Source of the DNA: Nitritalea halalkaliphila LW7
GTDB lineage: Bacteria; Bacteroidota; Bacteroidia; Cytophagales; Cyclobacteriaceae
Assembly: GCF_000265075.1 (NCBI RefSeq)
Contig: NZ_AJYA01000009.1
Span: forward strand, 1-64,000
DNA: 64,000 nt
Reading direction: 5' to 3'
Shown here: positions 20,012 through 29,219 of the stretch, one piece after another
Layout: each line of letters begins with the position of its first letter
How positions within the stretch are numbered: position 1 is the stretch's first letter
Notes under the pieces: model-generated
What the model was told of the DNA's origin: nothing
Databases searched by the model: none
The model's input: the letters and a program-made list of their open reading frames with translations, nothing else
Made by a program: the position numbers and the translations under genes

Positions 20012-21294
20012 TTAGAAAATTAATCCTATCCCAAGCTCTACGCGGTCGGCTTCTTGAAAGCCTGTGGCGCCAAGTTGCTGCGGAATTGATAGTTGCCCTT
20101 AAAGACGAGATTTCTTTTCGGGCGGTAATTGGCTCCGATACTGATTATTTCCAGGTTTTGACGTTCGAAGTTGATGGCATCTAAACCCGAAGCGATTCCC
20201 GCATGGGTGTCTAAGCGTTCGTAACGAACCCAGATCGGAAGACTTCCTTTTAGCGCTTTATTCGGAAATAAGCTGAAAAGGTTGTACCGTGCTTCTGTAT
20301 AATAACCGAAAGTTTCTTGCCCGATTAGTTGCTGAGAAAGAAGGAAAAGGCGATCCGTCTGGGTCATATTTCCGGTCATAGCCAGACCGAATAGGGATAG
20401 ATTTTTCCATTCATAGCCGCCAAACACACTGTAGAGCTGCACGATGGGATCCAGCGGGCTGCCATCGGGAAGCATGCGCCCTCTGCCCGCATTCCCGTAA
20501 TAGCCGCTAAGACCAAATTTAATACGCTCATTTCCCGTGTATTCTACTTTTCCATTGGCCGCCAGGCCGCTGAAGTCTAAGCTATGGAAGCGTCCCCTTC
20601 GGATCCAAGTTCCCTCCACCATTTCAGCCGCATCCAGCCCCTTAGTCAGCCCCGCATTATACTCCCAGTTACCGCTAAGGACACTTCCGTAGAATAAAAC
20701 CCCTGTTTCCAGCCACTGGGTGGGAGAGATGAGACGCTCCACCTCTGGCCTGTTCACAGAGTAGAAGGCAGTGGGCTCCTCATTGATATTGACATAGCCG
20801 ATGGGCACGGGATAGTTACCCACGCGCACATTAAACTGAGGGGCAAACAAATAGTCGAATATCCACTCAAAATTCAGCTCTGTACCCAGCTCTCGAAAGC
20901 CATCATGCAGCAGCTCGGCTTGAATTTCCGAGTTGAAAATAAACTTATCCGTAATTTTATACCCAAAATAGAGCCCCAAGCGGTATAAATTGGTGTAATT
21001 TAGCTCTAAATCATCCCCGCGCGTGCGATCTCCTAAAAAGCTGACACTGTTCAGCTCCAGAAATCCACTTATGGAGTAGCGTCGGTCAGCATGGTAAATT
21101 TTAGAAGCAGCATTCGCCAGGCCCGGCTGCTTGATGTATTTCAGCTCTTCGATGAGCTTCTCTTTGGTTTCCACAGCGGCGCTATCAACTATTGGCTCGA
21201 CCTGTTCGACCGTATTTTTATCTTGTGCATAGAGGGATGTGCTGAAAAGTGCCATATAGCTAAGGAGCACTCCCAGAATCCGTAGGGTATTCAT
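20012..21294 (-). CDS. Porin, phosphate-selective porin O/P-like (one frameshift near the end)
   Basis: Signal peptide ([24 protein letters not shown]), a short charged helix-forming stretch, then a long barrel: [42 protein letters not shown] (the OprO/OprP-type N-terminal pattern), [16 protein letters not shown]. The uninterrupted frame stops at 20038 with an atypical tail. A missing G (minus strand) near 20070 restores [21 protein letters not shown], ending in the C-terminal Phe expected of outer-membrane barrels, with stop at 20012. Repaired length is about 427 residues. Likely takes up anions, possibly phosphate, given the alkaline phosphatase gene nearby. Confidence 0.85.
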
Positions 21295-21393
21295 AGGGAT
21301 TTTTGTTTAAAGGGTAAAGACATGCATATAGGCCCCACTAGAGTAGCTGTGGGGTGGTTGGTAGGTGCCAAAAGACACCTGGCCTGCTATGCC

Positions 21394-21732
21394 TTAGCCT
21401 TTAGGAGGTGGAGAGAGCACCTCGAAAAAAAGTTGATAGTGAAGGGTCTCCTTTACTGGCGTGCGGTAAGCACGGTCCTGACCACGCAGGGTAGGAGAAA
21501 GGGTTAGAAAAAGTGCCTCTAAGCGAATTTTTACATCCGATAACTTTCTTTTTTCATGGGGCACTTCCGTGTCCGGAATCGTTTCCTCATCCATTTCGAA
21601 AACATACTCCAGCACCAGTTCTGCGAGGGAGTCGATCGGATCATGGTGTCCTAAGAGAGCCGAATCCTGCATGGAAGCATGGTAAAAGTTAGCACTCAGG
21701 TTGATGAAATTCACCAAGAGAAGATACTTCAT
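21394..21732 (-). CDS. Small exported protein of unknown function
   Basis: About 112 residues. The frame is open from an ATG at 21780, but a -7 promoter element at 21785-21792 would leave no leader for that start. The ATG at 21732 instead gives a signal-peptide-like start (MKYLLLVNFINLSANFYHA). The remainder is mixed alpha/beta with an acidic centre (EYVFEMDEETIPDTEVPHE). No family recognised. It precedes the porin gene on the same strand by 100 bp and may share its transcript. Confidence 0.6.
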   Translation of the reverse strand: MKYLLLVNFINLSANFYHASMQDSALLGHHDPIDSLAELVLEYVFEMDEETIPDTEVPHEKRKLSDVKIRLEALFLTLSPTLRGQDRAYRTPVKETLHYQLFFEVLSPPPKG

Positions 21733-21784
21733 CCCCTGAATAAATTTCTTTGGTAAACCGAGTACACGTTTTTGGCTCATATAA

Positions 21785-21792
21785 CAAAATTA
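21785..21792 (-). promoter_or_regulatory. -7 promoter element for the small exported protein
   Basis: Minus strand TAATTTTG fits TAnnTTTG. It lies in a 15-mer (caaaattagtaaaaa, plus strand) also found before miaB (36785). In both places the next CAAA (TTTG on the minus strand) is 12 nt further out, not the usual 19-20, so the -33 contact is uncertain. Confidence 0.45.
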
Positions 21793-21921
21793 GTAAAAAA
21801 TAAACAAACCCTCGAAAGGTCTCCATTATAATCCTGTTAGAGTCAGCAGAGGTTTAGAAGTTCAGGCGTATTCGTGATTCCTGTCACCAAGAAGCGACTA
21901 ATTATTTTGTATATTTACGGT

Positions 21922-22338
21922 ATGAGTAGTAAGAACACCCCCGAAACCACACCTTTAGTCTCTGCCATGCTCGGAGGCAAGTGCCCGAACTGTAGAACAG
22001 GCTCTCTTTTTCCAGCACCACTATACAGTTACCGGAAGTTGTCCGATGTGCACCACAAGTGCCCTGCCTGTAATGTGGTCCTCACACCGGAGCCGGACTT
22101 TTATTATGGCGCGATGTACATTAGCTATGCCTTCTCTGTAGCCCTGGTCATCACCGGCATGGTTGCCATTAACATCTTGGTAGGTCGGCAGGAGTTATGG
22201 GTGTATGGGGTCGTCATCGTGGTGGCGAATGCGCTACTGACCCCTTTTATGCTACGCTATTCGAAAGTACTTTACCTATATGGGGTCGGAAAACTCTCTT
22301 ATGATGCGAATTGGCGACAGAAACTTCAGAAGAAATAG
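21922..22338 (+). CDS. DUF983 membrane protein with zinc-ribbon
   Basis: 138 residues from the ATG at 21922 (MSSKNTPETT); an upstream in-frame ATG at 21874 adds an unlikely extension. Two CxxC pairs (CPNCRTG, CPACNVV) form a zinc-ribbon, followed by two or three transmembrane helices (YISYAFSVALVITGMVAINIL; WVYGVVIVVANALLTPFML). This is the standard DUF983 layout. Function is unestablished; in some bacteria it neighbours respiratory oxidase genes, but none is here. Confidence 0.85.
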   Translation: MSSKNTPETTPLVSAMLGGKCPNCRTGSLFPAPLYSYRKLSDVHHKCPACNVVLTPEPDFYYGAMYISYAFSVALVITGMVAINILVGRQELWVYGVVIVVANALLTPFMLRYSKVLYLYGVGKLSYDANWRQKLQKK

Positions 22339-22350
22339 AGGACTTAACCT

Positions 22351-22413
22351 TTGGCCCTCTCGGGCCAAAAAGTAAAAAGTCGGCTACCTAAAATAAGGAG
22401 CCGACTTTCTATT
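22351..22413 (+). terminator. Two consecutive terminator hairpins after DUF983
   Basis: First: ttggccc / gggccaa (22351-22368) with an A-rich tail. Second: aaagtcggct / agccgacttt (22376-22408), 10-bp stem with T-rich sequence after it and A-rich before it. The pair lies between convergent DUF983 and alkaline phosphatase genes and could serve both. Confidence 0.8.
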
Positions 22414-22464
22414 TTAAATGCGCTCATGTACGCATTAGCGCTTATACACGATAACTACCAGGAG

Positions 22465-23859
22465 TTAACCGGCCACTACACCTGCTGCCTCAAGAAGAAA
22501 CTGATGCATGCGGTAGTTTTCCATAAAATGCGGCATGGCTTCAGCACCTGGCCCGAACATGGCGAGCTCCACATGATCCGCCGAGTGATTGGTGCCCGCC
22601 CACTGCACATTGGTATGCTTGGCCTGCATCGCTGCGAAATCAGCAAAAGGAAGATTTCCGGGGTTATAAAGCTCCTTACTGTCCTTGTTGTAGCGAGAAA
22701 GGATCGCACGTGCATCCTCTTCATTCAAGACGATACGCTGCTTGGCCTCGATCAGCTCGATCACCTGTGCAGGGGTATAGTTTTGTGTAATCTGATTCAG
22801 TACCCACTCATTTGTGGCAGTCGTCGAAAACAGCTTTTCGAAATTTTGATTTGCTTTAGACCCATAGAATAGGCCTGGATTAGCATTTCCATGATCAGTC
22901 GTCGCCACTACTAAGGTCTCGCCATCCTCTGCCGCAAAAGCTAAAGCTACAGCAAGCGCCTCATCAAAATCCACTTGGTCGTAAATCAGTGCAGGGGCAT
23001 CGTTCGCATGAGCCGCCCAGTCCACCTTGCCACCTTCGACTTGCATCACGAACCATTCGGGTTTTGGATAGATTTTGAATAGCTAAGCGCGTCATCTCTG
23101 CCAGACTCGGTACTTTTTCTTTTAGCTCAGGATCATTTTCGCGGTCGATGGCATAGGGGAGACCATCGTCTGAAAATACCCCTAAAAGAGGCTTACTGCC
23201 ATCACTGGCCAGCATTTCCGCCTTCGTACGCGCGACATGGAAGCCTTTATCCGTAAACTCTTGAAATAAATTGCGCTCATCCTTGCGCGCCGCCGGCGCA
23301 AAGAAATTGGCTCCGCCTCCCATCATCACATCAAAACGCAGGTCTAAATAATCGACAGCGATCTCAGGTTGGGAATTACGGCTATTACTATTTACACAGA
23401 AGGCTGCAGGGGTAGCATGGGTGATGGTTACGGAGGTGACACAACCTACCGCCTTACCTGCTGCTTTAAATTTTTGTAAGATAGGTGTGGGACGCTCTCC
23501 ATTCGGGCCCACGTTCAGGGCGCCATTATTTACGCGCATGCCACCACCCCAGGCAGAGCCAGCCGCTGCCGAATCTGTGATCCATGAGTTGGCAGACTGC
23601 GTATCCATAAGTCCTCTACGCATGATGCCCTGCTCGTAGGCGCTGATCCATGTGCTGGTACGTCCTAACTTATGCTTCATCAGAATATTGGCCATATTTA
23701 AGGTGCCATGCTCATTCCGTCACTTACCAGAAAGATAATGTTTTTCGCTTCCCCTTTACGTGCACGGTATTTTTCAGCAAAAACGGGGCTGGCAGTCCCC
23801 AGTGTACCCAGTCCTAAAGTGGTTAGGAAGCCATTTTTAAAGAAGTCTCTTCTTTTCAT
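22465..23859 (-). CDS. Alkaline phosphatase, Tat-type signal (three indels)
   Basis: PhoA-type metal-dependent phosphomonoesterase. The N-terminus from 23859 has a twin-arginine signal (MKRRDFFKNGFLTTLGLG). Catalytic features: NIIFLVSDGMS (first Asp), DSAAAGSAW (nucleophile Ser in DSAAA), THATPAAF, VEGGKVDWAAHANDA and TTDHGNANPG (metal-binding His). A missing G (minus strand) near 23706 restores MSMGTLNMANILM. A net two-base loss at about 23051-23065 restores NLSKNPNGFVMQVEGG. Repaired length is about 464 residues. It hydrolyses phosphate esters in the periplasm; the porin gene nearby suggests a phosphate-acquisition context, though no Pho box was recognised. Confidence 0.88.
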
Positions 23860-23900
23860 GAGAATGTAGTGTTACGCGTGTTACGTCGTTTCAAGTTGTC

Positions 23901-23908
23901 CAAAGATA
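23901..23908 (-). promoter_or_regulatory. -7 promoter element for alkaline phosphatase
   Basis: Minus strand TATCTTTG is an exact TAnnTTTG match, 41 nt before the ATG at 23859. No TTTG is found 19-20 nt further upstream, which could mean activator dependence. Confidence 0.5.
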
Positions 23909-24061
23909 AGAAAATCTTTTTTTCTACCGAGGTGAAGCTTTTTTAACGCTATGTTCATGTAGCCGTAATGTAGGAAGAGAGGATCAGTGGTAAAGCACTG
24001 TTTTTCAAACTCCTCAAGATAAATTTCCCAACTTCTTTTTTGAATTTTCGTTTCTCAGCTC

Positions 24062-24433
24062 ATGAGTATCTTTCTTTGGCGGATCGTAGCGGCGGGCTTT
24101 TTTATCGTAGCGGGTGTGAATCACTTCGTTATGCCTGAATTTTATTTGCCGCTTATTCCGGATTATTTGCCCTATCCCGTCCTCTTAAATGCGCTCTCAG
24201 GACTGTGGGAAATCGTAGCCGGAGTAGGTTTATTATTTACGAAGTACCGTAGAAGCGCAGGCTGGGCCTTACAAGTGCTACTGCTGCTGTTTATTAGTTC
24301 ACACATTTATTTCATTCAACAGGGGGCATGTGTGTACGAAGGTCTTTGTGTTCCTATGTGGGTGGCTTGGTTGCGGCTCCTCTTATTACACCCGCTGATC
24401 ATGTGGCTGGTTTGGCGCGTGAGCGCGCAATAA
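24062..24433 (+). CDS. DoxX-like small membrane protein
   Basis: 123 residues and four transmembrane helices (WRIVAAGFFIVAGVNHFV; LLNALSGLWEIVAGVGLLF; WALQVLLLLFISSHIYFI; LLLHPLIMWLVWRV). The GVNHFVMPEFYLPLIPDYLPYP motif is typical of DoxX-family proteins. No cofactor residues are evident. Function in this group is unknown (links to redox and sulfur stress are known only for distant relatives). Stands alone on the plus strand. Confidence 0.83.
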   Translation: MSIFLWRIVAAGFFIVAGVNHFVMPEFYLPLIPDYLPYPVLLNALSGLWEIVAGVGLLFTKYRRSAGWALQVLLLLFISSHIYFIQQGACVYEGLCVPMWVAWLRLLLLHPLIMWLVWRVSAQ

Positions 24434-24460
24434 ATTTTTTCTAATTTTTTTTTAACATGA
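24415..24460 (+). terminator. Possible terminator overlapping the DoxX stop
   Basis: gcgcg / cgcgc stem (5 bp, loop tgag) at the very end of the coding sequence, followed by T-rich DNA (aattttttctaattttttttt). Short stem, so moderate support. Confidence 0.4.
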
Positions 24461-24668
24461 ACACAAAACCGAGAACAAAAAGATTCCGTAGGTAGTTTAG
24501 AGCGTACTATTAATTTATAAGTGTATTATTGTGATACACTAAGATATTATACTTAAAACCCTACAAAAATGGTAGGAATTATAATCATTGTATTACAAGT
24601 CTTGAATCAATATTAGATTTGGATAGTGATATAACTGAAGTTTGAAAACTCTATTACCTAAATAAATC

Positions 24669-25124
24669 ATGAAAGAAGTAATGTCTAATGTGCTGATCCT
24701 GCTGCTAGGAACGTCGCTCGTTTACGGCATGGTATCACAAGAAGTAAAATCTTCCGAATCCATTGTGGGTGTCTGGAAGGAAGTTGCATGGGAATACGAA
24801 AAGTTACCCACAGTGCGTGATCAAGAGCTCAACTATGATCTCTTGGATACACGAGAGCTACTTGGTCAACAAGTCATTATCCATCAGGGAGAAACATGGG
24901 AATTTAATCCTGACGGTACCATGAAAATTTACCTTAAAGATGGGGATGTAGAGAAAACCAATTACACCATCAAAAGAAGAGGTGACCTACTTCGCATTCA
25001 GCATGGTGATGACCTCTTCGAAGCCTATGAAATTCGTGAGCTTTCCGATGAGCGCATGGTCATACACTTCCATGCAGATGTATTCGCCAGAGGTATCGTT
25101 AAGCTCACATTCGAAAGAATATAA
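24669..25124 (+). CDS. Exported lipocalin-like small protein
   Basis: 151 residues with a hydrophobic N-terminus (VLILLLGTSLVYGM). The body follows a lipocalin-like beta pattern: IVGVWKEV (G-x-W start), ETWEFNPDGTMKIYLKDG, TNYTIKRRGDLLRIQ, IRELSDERMVIHF, IVKLTFERI. Bacteroidota encode many such small exported beta-barrels, usually with unknown ligands. Preceded by 235 bp of AT-rich DNA and followed 48 bp later by DUF1275. Confidence 0.6.
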   Translation: MKEVMSNVLILLLGTSLVYGMVSQEVKSSESIVGVWKEVAWEYEKLPTVRDQELNYDLLDTRELLGQQVIIHQGETWEFNPDGTMKIYLKDGDVEKTNYTIKRRGDLLRIQHGDDLFEAYEIRELSDERMVIHFHADVFARGIVKLTFERI

Positions 25125-25172
25125 CCTACACAAACCTATAAACCTCTTATTTAGTAAAGATTCGCGTAAATT

Positions 25173-25931
25173 ATGTTAAGAAAATTTAGTAGCGCCCGTT
25201 CACTTACAGACAACATTCAACTAGGAGCACTTACCGCCTTCGCAGCGGGAATGGTTAACGTAGCCTCCTTAATCATTTTCTTCGCCTTCACCTCGAACGT
25301 AACAGGTACTTGGGCCATTCTCGCAGAAGAGATTTCTAAGGCCAACTGGGGGCAAGTTGTTATTGTTGGAACTTGGTTGTTCCTTTTCTTCTATGGAAAT
25401 TTTGTCTCTAATTACTGCGTGATCTCCATTAAAAAATCAAATTATCTCTCCCACGCCATTCCGCTTGTTTTAGAAATCTTGTGCGTCGTGGGTGTTGGTA
25501 TCTATGGTATTTATTACTATGGCGAGACACTCAGAGAGACAGAAATCTTAGTTGGCGTCCTGCTATTTGCTATGGGTATTCAAAACGGTCTAGTAGCGAC
25601 CATTTCGAATGGTGCCGTGAAGACCACCCACTTGACAGGGCTCACCACCGATATGGGGATTTTGGTTTCTATGCTAACGAAGAAAGAATACCGCGAGCAA
25701 GAAGCTGTGGTTAATAAATTCAAGCTTCTATCTTCTATCCTGGTGGGCTACATGGCTGGAGGTGTTTTCTCTGGTTACTTATACTGGAATATTGGATTTA
25801 GTGTTTTCTTCGTGACAGCCATCTTCTTGCTTTTTGTGCTTTCTTATGATTTCATCAAGTTCAGACTACGATTCATGAGAAGAAAAGCCGAAATGCCTGC
25901 TGCTGCACAAAGTGCCTATAGAACACAATAA
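25173..25931 (+). CDS. DUF1275 (YoaK-family) membrane protein
   Basis: 252 residues, about six transmembrane helices. Hallmarks are GALTAFAAGMVNVASLIIF, TSNVTGTWA, the helix GIQNGLVATISNGAVKTTHLTGLTTDMG (nearly invariant in the family) and SILVGYMAGGVFSG. The role is unknown; an inner-membrane transporter is suspected for the family. Basic C-terminal tail. Followed directly by a strong terminator. Confidence 0.9.
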   Translation: MLRKFSSARSLTDNIQLGALTAFAAGMVNVASLIIFFAFTSNVTGTWAILAEEISKANWGQVVIVGTWLFLFFYGNFVSNYCVISIKKSNYLSHAIPLVLEILCVVGVGIYGIYYYGETLRETEILVGVLLFAMGIQNGLVATISNGAVKTTHLTGLTTDMGILVSMLTKKEYREQEAVVNKFKLLSSILVGYMAGGVFSGYLYWNIGFSVFFVTAIFLLFVLSYDFIKFRLRFMRRKAEMPAAAQSAYRTQ

Positions 25932-25963
25932 GAAGAGGTACCGTCAACCGCCATCTTCTCTAT

Positions 25964-25990
25964 CGCGACCTTCGGGTCGCGTTTTTTTTA
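25964..25990 (+). terminator. Terminator after DUF1275
   Basis: cgcgacc / ggtcgcg stem with a UUCG tetraloop, followed by a run of eight or more T. Classic Rho-independent structure. Confidence 0.92.
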
Positions 25991-26658
25991 TTAGGGGATA
26001 ATAAGCGGTGTACTGCCTGACCACTCGAAGCTTTCCCCAGTTATGGTAAATACTTCAAAGCGTAGCTGAATGCGTGCCGGGGCGCTCGGAATACGAATAA
26101 ATCGTAGCTGGTTAAAGCGTGAAGTTCGACTAAAATCCCGCCAGCGCTGCACCGTGGAGCCATCGTTTCGAACAAATAAAAAGCTGATATCATCTCCGAC
26201 CTGCAGATCTTCAAAAGGGCTCAGCAGAAAGATACGGATGTTCGACACATTGTTCACCTGAAAAACAGGACTGCAGTCCAAACGCGTTGGTCTTGAACCA
26301 AATAACCCATCGCACCAGAACTGCTAGAATCAAGTAAACGAAAAAAATCTGCCGGCCAAAAGCCCGCACGAGCAGGTAAAAGCGTTTCCTCCTCCTCTTG
26401 CGCATCGAGCGCAAAGCCAAATGCTAGGTTCAAAAATAAATCTTGAGCTGAAACGGTATCCGCTGGCGTCAACCAGCTATCCGCACGGAGAGGTCCGAAC
26501 CGCACATCGTCTATCCGCACCATTTCGGTTTGGCGAGCTTGCAAACAGTCATCAGGAAGTAGCGGGTCTTCGAAGGAACAGGAAACAGCCATACATCCTA
26601 TTCCACCAATTAGCCAAAGGGCCAATATGCCATCTGTATATCGGGTTTTCGCAGGCAT
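25991..26658 (-). CDS. Lipoprotein of unknown function (one frameshift)
   Basis: Lipobox AVSC at the end of the signal peptide (ILALWLIGGIGCMAVSC). Two frames (25991-26281 and 26254-26658) join after restoring one G (minus strand) near 26278 to give DQRVWDCSPVFQVNNVSNIRI. Repaired length is about 222 residues, beta-rich, with several Cys that could form disulfides. I do not recognise the family; it looks like a Bacteroidota surface or periplasmic lipoprotein. Convergent with DUF1275. Confidence 0.7.
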
Positions 26659-26738
26659 TTTTCTCTTAATTTAGGAAAAATTGCCCACTAAAACATAATT
26701 TTTACTGTAAGCGATCGAAAAAACACCATTCAAGCGCC

Positions 26739-27988
26739 CTAGGCCCGCACCTGTCCCGTCCCGAAAACCTGCCATTTATAGCTGCATAGTGCCTCCAAGC
26801 CCATAGGGCCCCGCGCATGTAGTTTCTGCGTGCTGATGCCGATTTCAGCCCCAAGCCCAAACTGCTCTCCATCGGTAAAAGCGGTAGAGGTATTTACATA
26901 CACGGCAGCCGCATCGACATGGGTGAGAAACTGGGCCACCGCCGCTGCATCATGACTTAAAATGGCCTCACTATGCCGACTACTGTAGCGATCGATTTGC
27001 GCGATAGCGCTATCCACATCTTCCACTACATGTACGAGCAGCTTCAAGGATAAAAACTCGCAGCCAAAATGTTCGGGTAGCGCCTCCTTCACCAAGCTAG
27101 AGCGGAACTCCTGCTGCTGATACACCTCCCATGCCTTTACATCCAGGAAGAGCTCCACCTCATGTGCCACAAAGGCCCGCACCACCGCACCCAAGCGGGG
27201 GAGGTTGTCTACATCTAAGAGCAAGCAGTCCAGGCTATTACACACACTTGGACGCCGCGTTTTCGCATTCAGCAGGATGGGTAGCGCTTCCTCCGGCGGC
27301 AGGGTTCCATCCCAGTACGTATGCACGATACCTGCTCCCGTTTCGATGACGGGAACCTTAGCATGTGCACGGACATACTGAATCAGGCCCTGGCTTCCTC
27401 TAGGGATCACGATGTCTACTAACCCTTCCGCCTCTAAAAGTGCCGTGGTCTCCGTGCGGGCGCTGCCCAAAAGCGCAAAAGCAGCCACAGGCAATCCCGC
27501 CGCTGCCAAGCTGGCACAAATGAGCTGAAAAAGCGCTTGATTACTGTCCTGAGCGTCCGAGCCCCCCTTAAGCACCAGCGCATTCCCAGACCGTAATGCC
27601 AGTGCGAATACATCGATAGTCACATTCGGGCGGGCTTCATATATAACCCCGATTACCCCTAAAGGCACGCTGACTTTCTCTAAGCGAAGTCCATTCGGTA
27701 GTTTCCGCTGTTCGAGGATTTTGCCACAGGGGAGGGGAGCAGGGCCACATTTTCTAAAGAAGCGGCGATACCCGCGATCCGCTCAGCCGTCAGCAGCAAG
27801 CGGTCATAACGTGGATCTTCCGGCGACATCCGGGCCAAATCCCTTTGATTGGCTTCTAAAATTCCAGGTGTCTCGCTTACTAAAAGGTGAGCCAAATGCC
27901 GGAGACAGTCCACCACGGCGCTGTCCGAATAGGGGCTTAGCTGTTTGGAAGCCGTTTTAACGCGCTGAAGTATCTGTTGGGTATTCAT
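26739..27988 (-). CDS. proA: Glutamate-5-semialdehyde dehydrogenase (one frameshift)
   Basis: Second enzyme of proline synthesis: reduces gamma-glutamyl phosphate with NADPH to glutamate semialdehyde. Visible motifs are PLGVIGVIYEARPNVTIDVFALALRSGNA, LVLKGGSDAQDSN, catalytic-Cys region RRPSVCNSLDCLL and GLGAEIGISTQKLHARGPMGLEALCSYKW. A missing G (minus strand) near 27724 splits it; restored reading is PVGKILEQRKLPNGLRLEKVSVPLGV. Start at MNTQQILQRVK inside the 3' end of proB (about 30 bp overlap). Repaired length is about 416 residues. Confidence 0.92.
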
Positions 27989-29056
27989 CATGGTGAAAGA
28001 GGTACAGGTAATTGATATGAATAAAAGGGCGCGCATGCTGTTCACCGATGCGCTTTAGGGCTTCCTCCGCAGGATATTCTGCCCGTCCGAGGCCGATCGC
28101 CTGCCCAGCAGCATCACAGATCTGCACGATATCTCCCTTTTCGAAGCGTCCGCTTATACTTTCTATGCCCACCAGCAGCAAGCTACCCCCCGCCGGCTGC
28201 AGAAGCGCTTGCTGGGCACCTGCATTTATTCGGACCTCTCCCTTATAGTAAGCCGAACCATAGGCTAGCCAGCGCTTCGCGGCATCCTGTTTCTTTTGGG
28301 GGTGAAAAAAAGTAGCCATTGCCTCTCCACGGTAAATTTTACCTAAAATTCCACCTTCTTTACCATTGGCGATGTAGACGCCGATGCCGAGCTCAGCAGC
28401 CTTTCGCGCCATCGCCAGTTTAGAGGCCATACCGCCCCGCCCGAAGCTGGAACCCTGTGTGATTTCTACCTCCAAATGCTCTCCTGGTTTCACATGCACC
28501 TCGCGGATAAGTTGACTTTTCGGATCACTCGGAGCCCCCGTATACACTCCCGCCACATTCGTCAGTAAGACCAGGGTATCCGCCTGACACAGTGCCGCCG
28601 TCAGCGAGGCGAGCTCGTCGTTATCGGTAAACATCAGCTCTGTAATCGCGATAACATCGTTTTCATTTATGATGGGCACGATCCCTTGGCTGAGAAGTCC
28701 CTCCATGCAGCGCTGCATGTGGACATAATGCTTGCGGTCCCGGAAATCTTCCTTGGTCACCAGCAACTGTCCGATGCTGAGCCCATGCCGCTGAAAAGCG
28801 AGGCATAAGCCTGCATAAGCGGAATCTGCCCGACCGAAGCGAAAAGTTGGCGGCGCAGAACAGGGTCGGCCTTACCCTTTAAGCTTTTGGACTGTCGTCC
28901 AAAGGCCACGGCCCCCGAAGAAATTAAAAGCACCTGAACGCCCATCGCCATCAAGCCGGCGATTTCATCTACCAGTGCCTCCAGTCGCTCGAGGTCAGGG
29001 GCGCCGCCTGAGGTGGTCAGTACATTTGAGCCGATTTTGATAACGCAGCGTTTCAA
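27957..29056 (-). CDS. proB: Glutamate 5-kinase (one frameshift)
   Basis: First enzyme of proline synthesis. Amino-acid kinase domain (CVIKIGSNVLT ... LLISSGAVAFGRQ ... IPIINENDVIA-type IVPIINENDV, FTDNDELASLTA) followed by a C-terminal PUA domain (LLVGIESISGRFEKGDIVQICD). A missing C (minus strand) near 28787 splits it; restored LFSGHGLSIGQLLVTKEDF. No ATG fits the expected N-terminus, so a TTG at 29056 (MKRCVIKIGSN) is chosen; the open frame continues to a TTG at 29092. Regulation by proline feedback is known for the family. Overlaps proA. Confidence 0.9.
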
Positions 29057-29162
29057 TACTATGGAATCGTTAGTGGAAAACAAAAATAGCAATTGAAAGC
29101 GTAATCATTTAAGGAATTTACTATTGATTTTAAAAAGAAATGTAGAAAACACCGTGAAGGGC

Positions 29163-29197
29163 ATAAAAAAAGGCGAAATCCGTAGATTCCGCCTTTT
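29163..29197 (-). terminator. Terminator after groEL
   Basis: Minus strand: aaggcggaatc / gatttcgcctt, 11-bp stem with one wobble, loop tacg, followed by a T7 run. Begins 25 bp after the groEL stop and insulates proBA. Confidence 0.9.
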
Positions 29198-29219
29198 GAA
29201 AATAGGTCCGTGAAAGGGC

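Noticed and set aside
22351-22872. 173-residue plus-strand frame under the alkaline phosphatase
   Set aside because: Cys/His/Arg-rich antisense shadow with no family features.
23040-23070. One extra base (KTRWFVMQVEGG) instead of two lost bases in the alkaline phosphatase
   Set aside because: Two deletions give LSKNPNGFVMQVEGG, which fits the family far better; the one-insertion reading is possible but less likely.
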